A DNA stretch of 64,000 bases from Antrihabitans spumae (lineage in GTDB: Bacteria; Actinomycetota; Actinomycetes; Mycobacteriales; Mycobacteriaceae), in assembly GCF_043944905.1 (NCBI RefSeq), contig NZ_JBIMSN010000042.1, positions 62,001 through 126,000 of the forward strand, in the 5' to 3' direction. Numbering within the stretch: the stretch's first letter is position 1; every line of letters starts with the position of its first letter. A program made the position numbers and the translations under genes. Positions 41,622 through 52,203 of the stretch are shown one piece after another. The notes below the pieces were generated by a model. It was not told where the DNA came from, made no database searches, and saw nothing but the letters and a program-made list of their open reading frames with translations.

Positions 41622-44600
41622 GTGCTTTTCTCTCAGCTTCCCTCAGCGCAGGGTTTGTACCATCCGGATCGCGAAGCCGATTCGTGTGGCGTGGCCATGG
41701 TTGCGAACATTCGTGGTCTGCGGTCGCACTCGATCGTCTCCGATGGCTTGCTTGCGCTGGAAAATCTGGATCATCGCGGCGCGGCGGGCGCTGAGCCCAA
41801 CAGTGGTGACGGTGCCGGCATCCTGATACAGCTGCCAGTCGAATTGTTCGCCGAGACTGTCGAATTCGAGCTCCCGAAACAGCTGGCTGACGGCACCAAC
41901 ACCTATGCCGCCGGGATCTGCTTCCTGCCGCAGGACGAGACTGCTCGACGTGACGCGATGCACCGAATCGAAGCAATCGCCGAGGACGAGCACCTCGAAA
42001 TCCTTGGCTGGCGTGAGGTTCCCGTCGATCCGGCGGGAGCCGACGTCGGCCGTACGGCACTGTCCTGTCTGCCCCACATGAGTCAGCTGTTCGTTGCAGC
42101 ACCGGGCGGCGACGTAGGCGGACTTGCTCTCGACCGCCTGGTCTACCCGCTTCGTAAACAAGCCGAACGGATCACGCCCGAAACCGAAGCTGCGGGTACC
42201 GGCGTCTACTTCCCGTCGCTGTCGAGTCGAACGATCGCCTACAAGGGCATGCTGACGACCGCACAGCTGCCGCTCTTCTTCCCTGATCTGCGCGACAAGC
42301 GGTGCGCGAGTGCCATTGCCATCGTGCACAGTCGCTTCTCCACCAACACGTTTCCGTCCTGGCCGCTCGCGCATCCGTTCCGGTTCGTCGCACACAACGG
42401 CGAGATCAACACCGTCCGTGGTAACCGCAATCGGATGCACGCGCGAGAGGCGCTGCTCGCATCCGATCTCATCCCGGGCGACCTGAGCAGGCTGTTCCCG
42501 ATCTGCTCGCCGGATTCGTCGGACTCGGCATCGTTCGACGAGGTGCTCGAATTGCTTCACCTCGGGGGTCGCACGCTCCCGCATGCGGTGATGATGATGG
42601 TCCCCGAGGCGTGGGAGAACCACACCTCGATGGCAGCGGAGCGGACTGCGTTCTACCAGTACCACGCGTCGATCATGGAGGCGTGGGACGGACCCGCGTG
42701 TGTCACCTTCACGGACGGAACATGTGTCGGTGCGGTGTTGGACCGCAACGGTTTACGGCCGGGTCGCTGGTGGCGGACGATCGACGACAGGGTCATCCTC
42801 GCCAGCGAGGCGGGTGTGCTGCCGGTCGCGCCCGAGGACGTCGTCGAGAAGGGCAGATTGTCGCCAGGGCGGATGTTCCTCGTCGACACGGCCCAAGGTC
42901 GGATCATCGACGACGACGAGATCAAGACCGAACTGGCGACGGAGCATCCGTACGAGGAGTGGCTCTACTCGGGCCTGGTCGGCTTGGACACCCTGCCGGA
43001 ACGGCAGCGGGTCGCGCACAATCATGCGGCCGTCGTACGACGCCAGCTTGCGTTCGGTTACACCGAAGAGGACCTGCGGGTACTGCTGCATCCGATGGCG
43101 GCAACCGGCGGAGAACCTTTGGGTTCCATGGGAACCGATACTCCGATCGCTGTACTGTCGCGCCGTTCCCGGCTGCTGTACGACTACTTCGTCGCGCTGT
43201 TCGCTCAGGTGACCAACCCACCGCTCGACGCGATCCGCGAGGAGATCGTGACGTCGCTGCGCCGGGTGATGGGGCCGGAGCAGAACCTACTCGAACCGAC
43301 GCCGGCATCGTGCCGACAGATCGTGTTGCCGTGGCCCGTGCTCGACAACGACGAACTCGGCAAGCTCATTCACATCAACGACGACGGCGACCATCCCGGT
43401 CACGCTGCGACCGTACTGCGGACCCTCTACGACGTGGAACGCGGAAGCGAAGGGCTTGCCGAAGCGCTCGACGAATTGCGAATCAGCGCAAGCGAAGCCA
43501 TTGCGGCCGGGTTCCGAACCATCGTGTTGTCGGACCGAGATTCCGACCACAGTCGAGCGCCGATACCGTCGCTGTTGGCGATCTCCGCGGTCCATCACCA
43601 CCTCGTACGGACCAAGGAGCGGACGCAGGTTGCCGTCGTCGTCGAATCGGGCGATGCGCGCGAGGTGCACCATGTAGCGATGCTGATCGGCTTCGGCGCT
43701 GCGGCTGTGAACCCTTACCTCGCAATGGAAACGATCGAAGATCTGATCTCGAGCGGCGAGCTCACCGGGGTCGAGCGGAGCGTCGCGACACGGAACTATC
43801 TGGTCGCGCTCGGCAAGGGTGTCCTCAAGGTGATGTCGAAGATGGGCATCTCGACGGTGGCGTCGTATACGAGTGCTCAAGCGTTCGAGGCGATCGGGCT
43901 CGATCGCGAGTTGGTCGACGAATACTTCACCGGCACGGTCAGTCAACTCGGCGGAGTCGGCCTCGATGTGTTGGCCGAAGAGGTGAAGTTGCGCCACCGC
44001 AGGGCTTTTCCCGACAACCCGACCGCGGTTGTGCATCGCGGTCTCGATGTCGGCGGCGAGTACCAGTTCCGACGCGAAGGCGAGTTGCATTTGTTCACAC
44101 CGGAAACGGTGTTCCTGCTGCAGCATGCGACGCGGACCGGACGCAGCGAGGTGTTCGCGAAGTACAGCGAACAGGTGGACCAACTTTCGGCGGAAGGTGG
44201 CACACTGCGCGGGTTGTTCGGCTTCCGGGAAGGCTTACGTGAGCCGGTGCCGCTGGACGAGGTCGAGCCGGTCTCCGAGATCGTCAAGCGGTTCAACACG
44301 GGAGCGATGAGCTACGGATCGATCTCGGCGGAAGCACACGAGACGATGGCTATCGCGATGAATCGTCTTGGTGGACGCTCCAATTCGGGGGAGGGCGGCG
44401 AGGACACCGACCGGTTGTACGACCCCGAGCGGCGGAGTGCCGTCAAGCAGGTCGCCAGCGGCCGATTCGGAGTGACCAGCGACTATCTCGTCAATGCCAC
44501 GGACATTCAGATCAAGATGGCCCAGGGCGCGAAACCCGGTGAGGGTGGCCAACTCCCGGCGTTCAAGGTCTATCCGACGATCGCGAAGACACGGCACTCG

Positions 44601-46196
44601 ACGCCGGGCGTCGGATTGATCAGTCCGCCACCACATCACGACATCTATTCCATCGAAGACCTTGCGCAGCTGATTCACGATCTCAAGAACGCGAACCACA
44701 ACGCTCGGGTACACGTGAAGCTGGTCAGCTCGGTCGGCGTCGGCACGGTCGCAGCGGGCGTCAGTAAGGCGCACGCGGACGTCGTGCTGATCTCCGGTCA
44801 CGATGGCGGCACCGGCGCATCGCCGTTGACCTCGCTCAAGCACGCAGGTGCACCGTGGGAAATCGGACTTGCCGATGCTCAGCAGACGTTGGTACTCAAC
44901 GGACTTCGCGATCGCGTGACCGTGCAGTGCGACGGCGGCTTGCGCACCGGACGTGACGTGATCGTCGCCGCGCTGCTCGGTGCCGAGGAGTTCGGCTTCT
45001 CCACAGCACCTTTGGTGGTGGCGGGATGCATCATGATGCGGGTCTGCCATCTCGATACCTGCCCGGTCGGCGTCGCAACGCAGAATCCCGAGCTGCGCAA
45101 GCGTTTCACCGGCAAACCGGAGTTCGTCGAAGACTTCTTTCGTTTCATCGCCGAAGATGTGCGGAAATACTTGGCGCAACTCGGTTTCCGGTCCATCGAC
45201 GAGGCGGTCGGCCACGCCGATGCGCTCGACACCGCCGACGGCATCGCACACTGGAAGAGTCGAGGCCTCGATCTCACGCCCGTCTTCCACGTTCCGGTCG
45301 ACGCGCATGGCGAGGCGCTTCCCCAACGCCGTCGCACCCGGACCCAGGATCACGGGCTGGTGTTCGCGCTCGATCAGACGCTGATTCAACTCGCTGCGAG
45401 CGCGCTGGAGGATGCGCGTCCGCTACGGCTCGAACTACCCGTGCGGAACGTGAATCGCACTGTCGGAACGCTGTTGGGCGCGGAGGTCACCCGTCGTTAC
45501 GGCGCATCCGGGTTGACCGACGATACGATTCGGATCACGCTCACCGGCTCCGCTGGGCAATCGCTCGGCGCCTTCCTGCCGCCCGGCATCACGCTCGATC
45601 TCGTCGGCGACACGAACGACTATGTCGGCAAGGGACTTTCGGGCGGGCGGGTGGTCGTCCGCCCGCATGCTGACGCTCCGATCGTCGCCGAGGCCAACGT
45701 GATTGCGGGCAACACGGTCTTGTACGGCGCGACGTCCGGTGAGGTGTTCCTGCGAGGTCGCGCGGGGGAGCGGTTCTGCGCGCGCAACTCCGGCGCAACT
45801 GCGGTCGTCGAGGGTGTCGGGGATCATGCGTGCGAATACATGACTGGCGGCAGGGTTGTCGTGCTCGGCCCGACCGGACGCAACATCGCAGCCGGTATGT
45901 CAGGTGGCATCGCCTACGTGCTTGGACTGGATCCGTCGGCGGTGAATCCGGCAATGGTCGAACTGGAAGCGCCGGATGCCGACGATCTGAGGTGGTTGCG
46001 CGATGTTGTCGTGAAGCATCACCGTTGGACCGGATCCGCGCTGGCGGAATCGATCCTTGCCGACTGGCCGCGACGCTCGCGAAGTTTCTGCAAGGTGATG
46101 CCGACCGACTACAAGCGCGTACTCAGGGCGACCCGAGTTGCCAAGGCCGAGGGACGCGATGTCGAGGCCGCGATCATGGAGGCTGCACGTGCCTGA
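41622..46196 (+). CDS. gltB: Glutamate synthase (NADPH), large subunit
   Basis: GltB takes the amide of glutamine and reductively transfers it to 2-oxoglutarate. It is 1524 aa. The Ntn-type glutaminase nucleophile is Cys22 (READSCGVAMV), so a 21-residue propeptide is removed. After the amidotransferase and central domains, the FMN-binding synthase domain shows MSYGSISAEAHETMAIAMNR, KPGEGGQLPAFKV and SGHDGGTGASPLTSLKHAG. The 3Fe-4S cysteines are in CIMMRVCHLDTCPVGVATQN near residue 1135, and a C-terminal GxG beta-helix ends the chain. GTG 41622 has GGAGG 6 nt upstream. It overlaps gltD by 8 bp. Confidence 0.97.
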   Translation: MLFSQLPSAQGLYHPDREADSCGVAMVANIRGLRSHSIVSDGLLALENLDHRGAAGAEPNSGDGAGILIQLPVELFAETVEFELPKQLADGTNTYAAGICFLPQDETARRDAMHRIEAIAEDEHLEILGWREVPVDPAGADVGRTALSCLPHMSQLFVAAPGGDVGGLALDRLVYPLRKQAERITPETEAAGTGVYFPSLSSRTIAYKGMLTTAQLPLFFPDLRDKRCASAIAIVHSRFSTNTFPSWPLAHPFRFVAHNGEINTVRGNRNRMHAREALLASDLIPGDLSRLFPICSPDSSDSASFDEVLELLHLGGRTLPHAVMMMVPEAWENHTSMAAERTAFYQYHASIMEAWDGPACVTFTDGTCVGAVLDRNGLRPGRWWRTIDDRVILASEAGVLPVAPEDVVEKGRLSPGRMFLVDTAQGRIIDDDEIKTELATEHPYEEWLYSGLVGLDTLPERQRVAHNHAAVVRRQLAFGYTEEDLRVLLHPMAATGGEPLGSMGTDTPIAVLSRRSRLLYDYFVALFAQVTNPPLDAIREEIVTSLRRVMGPEQNLLEPTPASCRQIVLPWPVLDNDELGKLIHINDDGDHPGHAATVLRTLYDVERGSEGLAEALDELRISASEAIAAGFRTIVLSDRDSDHSRAPIPSLLAISAVHHHLVRTKERTQVAVVVESGDAREVHHVAMLIGFGAAAVNPYLAMETIEDLISSGELTGVERSVATRNYLVALGKGVLKVMSKMGISTVASYTSAQAFEAIGLDRELVDEYFTGTVSQLGGVGLDVLAEEVKLRHRRAFPDNPTAVVHRGLDVGGEYQFRREGELHLFTPETVFLLQHATRTGRSEVFAKYSEQVDQLSAEGGTLRGLFGFREGLREPVPLDEVEPVSEIVKRFNTGAMSYGSISAEAHETMAIAMNRLGGRSNSGEGGEDTDRLYDPERRSAVKQVASGRFGVTSDYLVNATDIQIKMAQGAKPGEGGQLPAFKVYPTIAKTRHSTPGVGLISPPPHHDIYSIEDLAQLIHDLKNANHNARVHVKLVSSVGVGTVAAGVSKAHADVVLISGHDGGTGASPLTSLKHAGAPWEIGLADAQQTLVLNGLRDRVTVQCDGGLRTGRDVIVAALLGAEEFGFSTAPLVVAGCIMMRVCHLDTCPVGVATQNPELRKRFTGKPEFVEDFFRFIAEDVRKYLAQLGFRSIDEAVGHADALDTADGIAHWKSRGLDLTPVFHVPVDAHGEALPQRRRTRTQDHGLVFALDQTLIQLAASALEDARPLRLELPVRNVNRTVGTLLGAEVTRRYGASGLTDDTIRITLTGSAGQSLGAFLPPGITLDLVGDTNDYVGKGLSGGRVVVRPHADAPIVAEANVIAGNTVLYGATSGEVFLRGRAGERFCARNSGATAVVEGVGDHACEYMTGGRVVVLGPTGRNIAAGMSGGIAYVLGLDPSAVNPAMVELEAPDADDLRWLRDVVVKHHRWTGSALAESILADWPRRSRSFCKVMPTDYKRVLRATRVAKAEGRDVEAAIMEAARA

Positions 46197-47697
46197 TCCA
46201 CAGGGGTTCCTACACATTCGGAAGAAAGACGCGCCGAAGCGGCCCGCGGGCGAGCGCATTCACGACTGGCGGGAGATCTACGCCGACCAACCACCCGTCG
46301 AGCGGAACCGTGAGGTGTCCGTCCAGGCTCGCCGGTGTATGGATTGTGGTATTCCGTTCTGCCACAGTGGATCTTCGGGATGTCCGCTCGGCAATCTGAT
46401 ACCCGAATGGAACGACCTCGCCCGCCGCGGCAGGTGGGACGCTGCGATCGACCGGTTGCACGCCACCAACAACTTCCCCGAGTTCACGGGACGAGTGTGT
46501 CCAGCCCCGTGCGAGGCGGCGTGTGTGCTGTCGATCGCGGAGAACGACACCGGCGGCAGCGTCACGATCAAGCGCATCGAGCAGGCGATCGCCGACACCG
46601 CGTGGGAGGCGGGAACGATCACGCCGCAGTTGCCGACGATCAACACCGGTAAGAAGGTCGCCGTCGTCGGATCGGGTCCGGCGGGCCTCGCTGCGGCACA
46701 ACAACTTACCCGCGCAGGGCACGATGTCACGGTGTACGAGCGCGACGACCGACTCGGTGGACTCCTTCGCTACGGCATCCCGGCATTCAAGCTCGACAAG
46801 TCGGTACTCGATCAGCGACTGTCGCAAATGCGTGCGGAAGGTACCCATTTCGTCATCGAATGCGAAGTCGGAGTTGATGTTCGGGTCGAGACCCTGAGCG
46901 AGCAGTACGACGCCGTCGTGTTGGCCGTCGGCGCCCTACGCGCCCGCGACGACGACTCGATCCCCGGTCGCGACCTGCAGGGAGTGCACCTCGCGATGTC
47001 ACACCTCGTGCCGTCGAATCGCGAAGGCGAAGGCGACGGACCCACGCCGCTCAGCGCGCACGGCAAGCATGTCGTCATCATCGGCGGCGGCGATACCGGT
47101 GCCGATTGCCTCGGTACCGCCCATCGCCAGGGTGCTGCGTCCGTCACACAACTCGATTACAACCCCGAACCTCCGTCGGAGCGCGATGACGCGCGATCAC
47201 CCTGGCCTGCATGGCCGCTCGTGCTGCGCACCTCGCCCGCTCATGCCGAAGGTGGCGTTCGTCGCTACCAGGTCGCCGTTCGCAGGTTCGTCGGCGACGA
47301 GGGTGGCAATCTTCGAGCAATGGTGCTTGCGGAGGTCGAGGTCAAACGCGATGCCGATGGCCGCAGGTCGATCGTGCCGATCGGTGAAGAAGTCGAATTG
47401 CCCTGCGATATGGCGCTTTTCGCAATCGGCTTCGAAGGCGTCGAGCATATGGCACTACTGGAGGAGTACGGGTTGTCGTTGAATCGTCGCGGTGTGCTGT
47501 CCTGCGGTCCCGACTACCAGACGACGGTGCCCGGAGTCTTCGTGTGTGGTGACGCTCATCGCGGTGCCTCCCTTGTGGTGTGGGCGATCGCGGAGGGTCG
47601 TTCGGCAGCTCAGGGTGTCGACACCTACCTGATGGGCCACTCCGAATTGCCAGCTCCCGTCCATCCGACCGCGCTGCCGTTGGCAGTGAGCCGCTAA
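46189..47697 (+). CDS. gltD: Glutamate synthase (NADPH), small subunit
   Basis: GltD passes electrons from NADPH through FAD and two [4Fe-4S] clusters to GltB. It is 502 aa. Cluster cysteines are in RRCMDCGIPFCHSGSSGCPLGN near residues 47-66 and GRVCPAPCEAACVL near 102-115. The FAD site VAVVGSGPAGLAAAQQL is near 157, and the NADPH site VVIIGGGDTGADCLG is near 295. GTG 46189 lies inside the last codons of gltB, so translation is probably coupled and gives matching subunit amounts. Confidence 0.97.
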   Translation: MPDPQGFLHIRKKDAPKRPAGERIHDWREIYADQPPVERNREVSVQARRCMDCGIPFCHSGSSGCPLGNLIPEWNDLARRGRWDAAIDRLHATNNFPEFTGRVCPAPCEAACVLSIAENDTGGSVTIKRIEQAIADTAWEAGTITPQLPTINTGKKVAVVGSGPAGLAAAQQLTRAGHDVTVYERDDRLGGLLRYGIPAFKLDKSVLDQRLSQMRAEGTHFVIECEVGVDVRVETLSEQYDAVVLAVGALRARDDDSIPGRDLQGVHLAMSHLVPSNREGEGDGPTPLSAHGKHVVIIGGGDTGADCLGTAHRQGAASVTQLDYNPEPPSERDDARSPWPAWPLVLRTSPAHAEGGVRRYQVAVRRFVGDEGGNLRAMVLAEVEVKRDADGRRSIVPIGEEVELPCDMALFAIGFEGVEHMALLEEYGLSLNRRGVLSCGPDYQTTVPGVFVCGDAHRGASLVVWAIAEGRSAAQGVDTYLMGHSELPAPVHPTALPLAVSR

Positions 47698-47759
47698 GAG
47701 GTACCTGTGACCCTTCGTCCTTCACGACGCGGGACCGGATGCTGGACTACGCTCGTTGC

Positions 47760-49178
47760 GTGACCCGACGGACCAAGATTGTCTGCACGCTCGGCCCCGC
47801 AACCGCTACCGACGAACGTATCCGGGAGCTAGTCGAAGCCGGTATGGACGTTGCACGTCTCAACTTCAGCCATGGTGACTACCCAGATCACAAGGCCAAC
47901 TACGACCGCGTGAGGGCCGCGTCCGACGTGACCGGCCGCGCTGTCGGCATCCTCGCCGACCTGCAAGGCCCGAAGATTCGCCTCGGCCGCTTCGCCGAGG
48001 GCCGCACGGTGTGGGAAAGCGGAGAACAGGTCCGCATCACCGTCGACGAATGCGACGGCACCCACGATCGTGTGTCCACGACCTACAAACAGCTGGCAGA
48101 GGACGCGAAAGCCGGCGACAGACTGCTCGTCGACGACGGCAAGGTCGGACTTGTCGTCGAGTCCGTTGACGGCAACGACGTCGTCTGTCGGGTGACCGAA
48201 GGCGGACCCGTCAGCAACAACAAGGGCGTCTCGCTGCCAGGGATGGACGTGTCCGTGCCTGCGATGTCGGAGAAGGACATCGACGACCTCGAGTTCGCGC
48301 TGCGGTTGGGCGTGGACTTCATCGCCCTGTCCTTCGTCCGCTCGCCGGCCGATATCGAACTCGTCCACGAGGTCATGGACCGCGTCGACCGGCGGATTCC
48401 GGTGATCGCGAAGCTCGAGAAGCCCGAGGCGATCGACAACCTCGAGGCGATCGTCCTCGCGTTCGATGCGGTGATGGTCGCTCGCGGCGATCTCGGTGTC
48501 GAACTGCCGCTCGAGCAGGTGCCGTTGGTGCAGAAGCGTGCGATTCAGATGGCTCGCGAGAACGCGAAGCCGGTGATCGTCGCGACGCAGATGCTCGAAT
48601 CGATGATCGAGAACTCGCGACCGACTCGCGCCGAAGCCTCCGACGTGGCCAACGCAGTCCTCGATGGTGCCGACGCTGTGATGCTGTCGGGCGAGACGTC
48701 GGTCGGCAAGTACGTGATGGAGACGGTGCGCACGATGGCGCGGATCGTCCAGGCCGTCGAAACGGATTCGACGCGGGTGCCTCCGCTGACCCACGTGCCG
48801 CGCACGAAGCGTGGCGTCATCTCCTACGCCGCCCGCGACATCGGCGAGCGGCTCAACGCCAAGGCTCTGGTCGCGTTCACGCAGTCGGGCGACACACTGC
48901 GCCGGCTCGCTCGGCTGCACACGAACCTGCCGTTGCTCGCCTTCACACCGCTGCCCGAGGTCCGCAGTCAGCTGGCGCTGACGTGGGGCACCGAAACGTT
49001 CCTCGTACCCCGGGTCGACAGCACCGACGCCATGATCGGCCAGGTCGATCAGTCGCTGCTCGAACTCGAGCGCTACGAGATCGGCGACCTCGTTGTCATC
49101 GTCGCGGGCTCGCCACCCGGGACAGTAGGCTCGACAAACCTGATCCACGTTCATCGGATCGGCGAAGGGGACTACTGA
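47760..49178 (+). CDS. pyk: Pyruvate kinase
   Basis: Pyk makes pyruvate and ATP from phosphoenolpyruvate. It is 472 aa. Motifs are RRTKIVCTLGPATATDERI, ILADLQGPKIRLG, the active-site IPVIAKLEKPEAIDNLE, VMVARGDLGVELPLEQVP and KPVIVATQMLESMI. GTG 47760 is 6 nt after a TACGCT hexamer, which points to leaderless transcription separate from gltBD. The same order pyk-tesB is seen in M. tuberculosis. Confidence 0.97.
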   Translation: MTRRTKIVCTLGPATATDERIRELVEAGMDVARLNFSHGDYPDHKANYDRVRAASDVTGRAVGILADLQGPKIRLGRFAEGRTVWESGEQVRITVDECDGTHDRVSTTYKQLAEDAKAGDRLLVDDGKVGLVVESVDGNDVVCRVTEGGPVSNNKGVSLPGMDVSVPAMSEKDIDDLEFALRLGVDFIALSFVRSPADIELVHEVMDRVDRRIPVIAKLEKPEAIDNLEAIVLAFDAVMVARGDLGVELPLEQVPLVQKRAIQMARENAKPVIVATQMLESMIENSRPTRAEASDVANAVLDGADAVMLSGETSVGKYVMETVRTMARIVQAVETDSTRVPPLTHVPRTKRGVISYAARDIGERLNAKALVAFTQSGDTLRRLARLHTNLPLLAFTPLPEVRSQLALTWGTETFLVPRVDSTDAMIGQVDQSLLELERYEIGDLVVIVAGSPPGTVGSTNLIHVHRIGEGDY

Positions 49179-49206
49179 ACCGGGCAACCGGAGTGACGGG
49201 AGTGTT

Positions 49207-50085
49207 GTGACCGCTGTTCGGCCGAAGACCGATCTCGAGACCCTGCTCGAACTGCTCGAACTGGAACTCCTCGACGAGGACGTATTTCTCGGACAGCACC
49301 TCGGTCCGGTCGGTAGCCGGACGTTCGGCGGTCAGCTCGTTTCGCAGGCGATGATGGCGGCGGGCCGGACGGTCGGTGCGGGGCGGCCGGTGCACGCGAT
49401 CAACGCGCACTTCATCCGCGGCGGCGACGTCAAGTTGCCCATCACCTACCACGTGACCCGGCAGCGTGACGGGCGAGCATTCGCGAATCGTATGGTGACC
49501 GCGCGTCAGAACGGGGTCGACCTGTTCGTCATGCTCGCCGCGTTCCAGGACTGGACGAAGGGCCTCGAGCACGCTGTCGAGGTGCCGGACGTGCCATATC
49601 CGGATGTGTTGCCGCCGCTGGGCGATCATTTCGTCGGCTACGAGGACCGGCTGCAGATGTTCGTCAATGCGTTGAAGCCGATCGACATGCGCTACGCGAA
49701 CGATCCCGCGTGGATCATGAAGGGCACCGGCGAACGACTCAATCACAACCGGGTCTGGATGAAGGCCGACGGTGATCTGCCCGAGGACCCCCTGATTCAC
49801 GTTGCGATCATGGGCTATTCGTCGGATACGACTGTGTTGGACTCGATCATCACGACCCACGGTCTGTCGTGGGGGCACGACCGCATCGTCGCCGCCACCG
49901 TCAACCATTCGATCTGGTTCCACAGGCCGTTCCGATTCGACGACTGGGCCCTGTACGCGACGGAAAGCCCGGTTGCCGCCGGTTCCCGAGGTCTCGGAAC
50001 GGGCCGCTACTTCTCGCTGGAAGGTGAGTTGCTCGCAACCGTCGTCCAAGAGGGCCTGATCCGGCACTTCCCTCGGAAGCCGTAG
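49207..50085 (+). CDS. tesB: Acyl-CoA thioesterase II
   Basis: TesB hydrolyses medium- and long-chain acyl-CoA. It is 292 aa, a double hotdog protein. The N-terminal half has GSRTFGGQLVSQAMMAAGRT and AHFIRGGDVKLPITYHV; the C-terminal half has NHSIWFHRPFRFDDWALYA with the catalytic Asp and GLGTGRYFSLEGELLATVVQ with the conserved Gln. GTG 49207 starts 28 nt after pyk, so the two are probably co-transcribed. A 46-bp palindromic repeat follows 12 bp after the stop. Confidence 0.95.
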   Translation: MTAVRPKTDLETLLELLELELLDEDVFLGQHLGPVGSRTFGGQLVSQAMMAAGRTVGAGRPVHAINAHFIRGGDVKLPITYHVTRQRDGRAFANRMVTARQNGVDLFVMLAAFQDWTKGLEHAVEVPDVPYPDVLPPLGDHFVGYEDRLQMFVNALKPIDMRYANDPAWIMKGTGERLNHNRVWMKADGDLPEDPLIHVAIMGYSSDTTVLDSIITTHGLSWGHDRIVAATVNHSIWFHRPFRFDDWALYATESPVAAGSRGLGTGRYFSLEGELLATVVQEGLIRHFPRKP

Positions 50086-50097
50086 GCGGCTTCGCCG

Positions 50098-50143
50098 CTC
50101 GTGCGTCTTTTCGGCGGGCCCAACCTCCGAAAGGACTCACGAG
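50098..50143. repeat. 46-bp palindromic repeat, copy 1
   Basis: The arms CTCGTGCGTCTTTTCGG and CCGAAAGGACTCACGAG pair at 15 of 17 positions around a CGGGCCCAACCT-type centre. Copy 2 at 54121-54166 has the same length and 40 of 46 identical bases. Both lie at gene 3' ends, so they may work as terminators or be REP-like elements. Confidence 0.85.
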
Positions 50144-50255
50144 GCGCGGAGCGCCCTCATCGCCCCCAGCGCCCTCGTCGCGCGAGACGCGTTGCGGCGG
50201 GTTAGACTTCGCCAGCTTTGCCGCCGTTAGCTATTCGCCCTGATGGGGGACCTGT

Positions 50256-52109
50256 ATGGAAACCAGCGTCGACTGGAGCAGCGAGGTCGTTCAGAGCCTC
50301 TTCTGGATACTGAAGGCTTTCGCGATCACTGCGCCGATCTTCCTGATCGTCGTCGCGCTGTTGTTGAGGTTCACGAAGTGGGGCCGCGACTTCTGGAATG
50401 TCGCTGGACCGTACTTCTCGAGTCGCGACAGCTGGAAGGTCTACGCCCTACTCGGGATCCTGCTCTTCTCCACGTTGTTCGGCGTCCGGATGTCGGTGCT
50501 GTTCTCGTATTGGAGCAACGACCAGTACACGTCCATGCAGTTCGGCGCCCAGGCGTTCGCGGCGGGTGACGCCGCAGCACTGGAGGGTGCGAAGTCGGCG
50601 TTCTGGAACGCGGTTGTGGTCTTCGCCGTGCTCGCGACCATCCATGTCGTCAGGGTTCTCGTCGACTTCTGGCTCGGGCAATGGTTCGACATTCGCTGGC
50701 GTGTCTGGCTCACCGAGCGCGTCGCGACCGACTGGTTGGACGGCCAGGCCTACTACCGAGGCCGGTTCATCCCCGAGCCGATCGACAACCCCGATCAGCG
50801 AATCCAGCAGGACACCCTCGACTTCGTCCAGACGTCGCGCACGCTGTCGTTCGGTGCTGTTTCGGCAATCGTCACAGTCGTCTCGTTCACGAAGATCCTG
50901 TGGGATCTGTCCGGCCCCGTAAACATGTTCGGGTGGACGATGCCTCGCGCGATGATGTTCCTCGTCATCATTTACGTCCTGGTGACGACGGTGGTTGCGT
51001 TCTGGATCGGAAACCCACTCATCAAGCTGAACTTCCTCAACGAACGTCTCAACGCCAACTTCCGTTATGCGTTGGTCCGCCTTCGTGACAGCGCCGAGAA
51101 CGTCGCCTTCTATCGTGGCGAAGGCGTCGAGCGAAACGGCTTGTTCACACGCTTCGCAAAGGTGATCAAGAACTACTGGCACATCGTGTTCCGAACGCTT
51201 AAGTTCCAGGGCTGGAACCTCACCGTCAATCAGACAGCCGAGCTGTTCCCGCTGATCCTGCAGGGTCCGCGCTTGTTCGCGGGCGAAATAACCTTCGGTG
51301 ACATCTCGCAGACTTCCCGCGCATTCGGCGCGGTCCACGATTCGCTGTCCTTCTTCCGTGAGGCGTACGACGACTTCGCCGCCTATCGCGCGTCGTTGAT
51401 TCGTCTCAACGGTCTTTTGGTTGCAAACAGCAAGTCACGCGATTTGCCGAAGATCACGATGACCGAACTCGACGATGCGTTGGAAGCGGACAACATCGAC
51501 GTCCGCAAACCTGACGGAGAAGTGCTCATCGACAACCTCAACCTGCGACTGACGTCGGGCGACGCGCTCGTCGTCAAGGGTGCATCGGGTAGTGGAAAGA
51601 CCACTCTCCTGCGCACGCTGGCCCAGATGTGGCCGTTCGGCGACGGCGCAATCAAGCGTCCTGACAGCGTCGAAACGCTGTTCCTGTCTCAGATCCCGTA
51701 CCTCCCGCTCGGTGATCTGCGCACGACGATCGCGTATCCCGCCAAGCCGGAAGACATTTCGGACGAGGTACTGCGCGCGACTCTCGACAAGGTGAGCCTC
51801 GGCCACATCGCGAGCCGCCTCGACGAAGAAGAAGACTGGGCCAAGATCCTGTCTCCGGGTGAGCAGCAGCGTGTCGCTTTTGCGCGCATTCTGTTGATCA
51901 AGCCGAAGCTGGTTTTCCTCGATGAGGCGACGTCGGCCGTCGACGAGGGACTCGAGTACGCGCTCTACAAACTGGTGCGTGAAGAGGTGCCCGAGCTGAT
52001 CTTGGTGAGCGTCGCGCACCGCAGTACGGTCGATCAGCACCACACGCAGATGCTCGAACTCGAAGGTGACGGCCCGTGGCGGCTTTCGCCGGTTACCGTG
52101 GACAAGTAG
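50256..52109 (+). CDS. SbmA/BacA-type ABC transporter (Rv1819c-like)
   Basis: This 617-aa protein fuses a SbmA/BacA-like membrane domain (residues about 1-330, six helices; FWNVAGPYFSSRDSWKVYAL and DNPDQRIQQDTLDFVQTSRT are typical) to an ATPase domain. The ATPase has Walker A GASGSGKTTLLR near residue 441, signature LSPGEQQRVAFARILL near 532 and Walker B KLVFLDEATSAVDEG near 551. Homologues in mycobacteria (Rv1819c) import large hydrophilic molecules such as cobalamin and bleomycin. Import specificity here is inferred from the family. It is a single gene with its own upstream space. Confidence 0.92.
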   Translation: METSVDWSSEVVQSLFWILKAFAITAPIFLIVVALLLRFTKWGRDFWNVAGPYFSSRDSWKVYALLGILLFSTLFGVRMSVLFSYWSNDQYTSMQFGAQAFAAGDAAALEGAKSAFWNAVVVFAVLATIHVVRVLVDFWLGQWFDIRWRVWLTERVATDWLDGQAYYRGRFIPEPIDNPDQRIQQDTLDFVQTSRTLSFGAVSAIVTVVSFTKILWDLSGPVNMFGWTMPRAMMFLVIIYVLVTTVVAFWIGNPLIKLNFLNERLNANFRYALVRLRDSAENVAFYRGEGVERNGLFTRFAKVIKNYWHIVFRTLKFQGWNLTVNQTAELFPLILQGPRLFAGEITFGDISQTSRAFGAVHDSLSFFREAYDDFAAYRASLIRLNGLLVANSKSRDLPKITMTELDDALEADNIDVRKPDGEVLIDNLNLRLTSGDALVVKGASGSGKTTLLRTLAQMWPFGDGAIKRPDSVETLFLSQIPYLPLGDLRTTIAYPAKPEDISDEVLRATLDKVSLGHIASRLDEEEDWAKILSPGEQQRVAFARILLIKPKLVFLDEATSAVDEGLEYALYKLVREEVPELILVSVAHRSTVDQHHTQMLELEGDGPWRLSPVTVDK

Positions 52110-52203
52110 CAGCGCGAAAGTCCGTTCGGCGATTGCAGTTCTGGAAGTTGACGTGTTGCGTGTCTGCGCGCACTCTCGTTTTATGGGCCGATTGGAGTCG
52201 TAC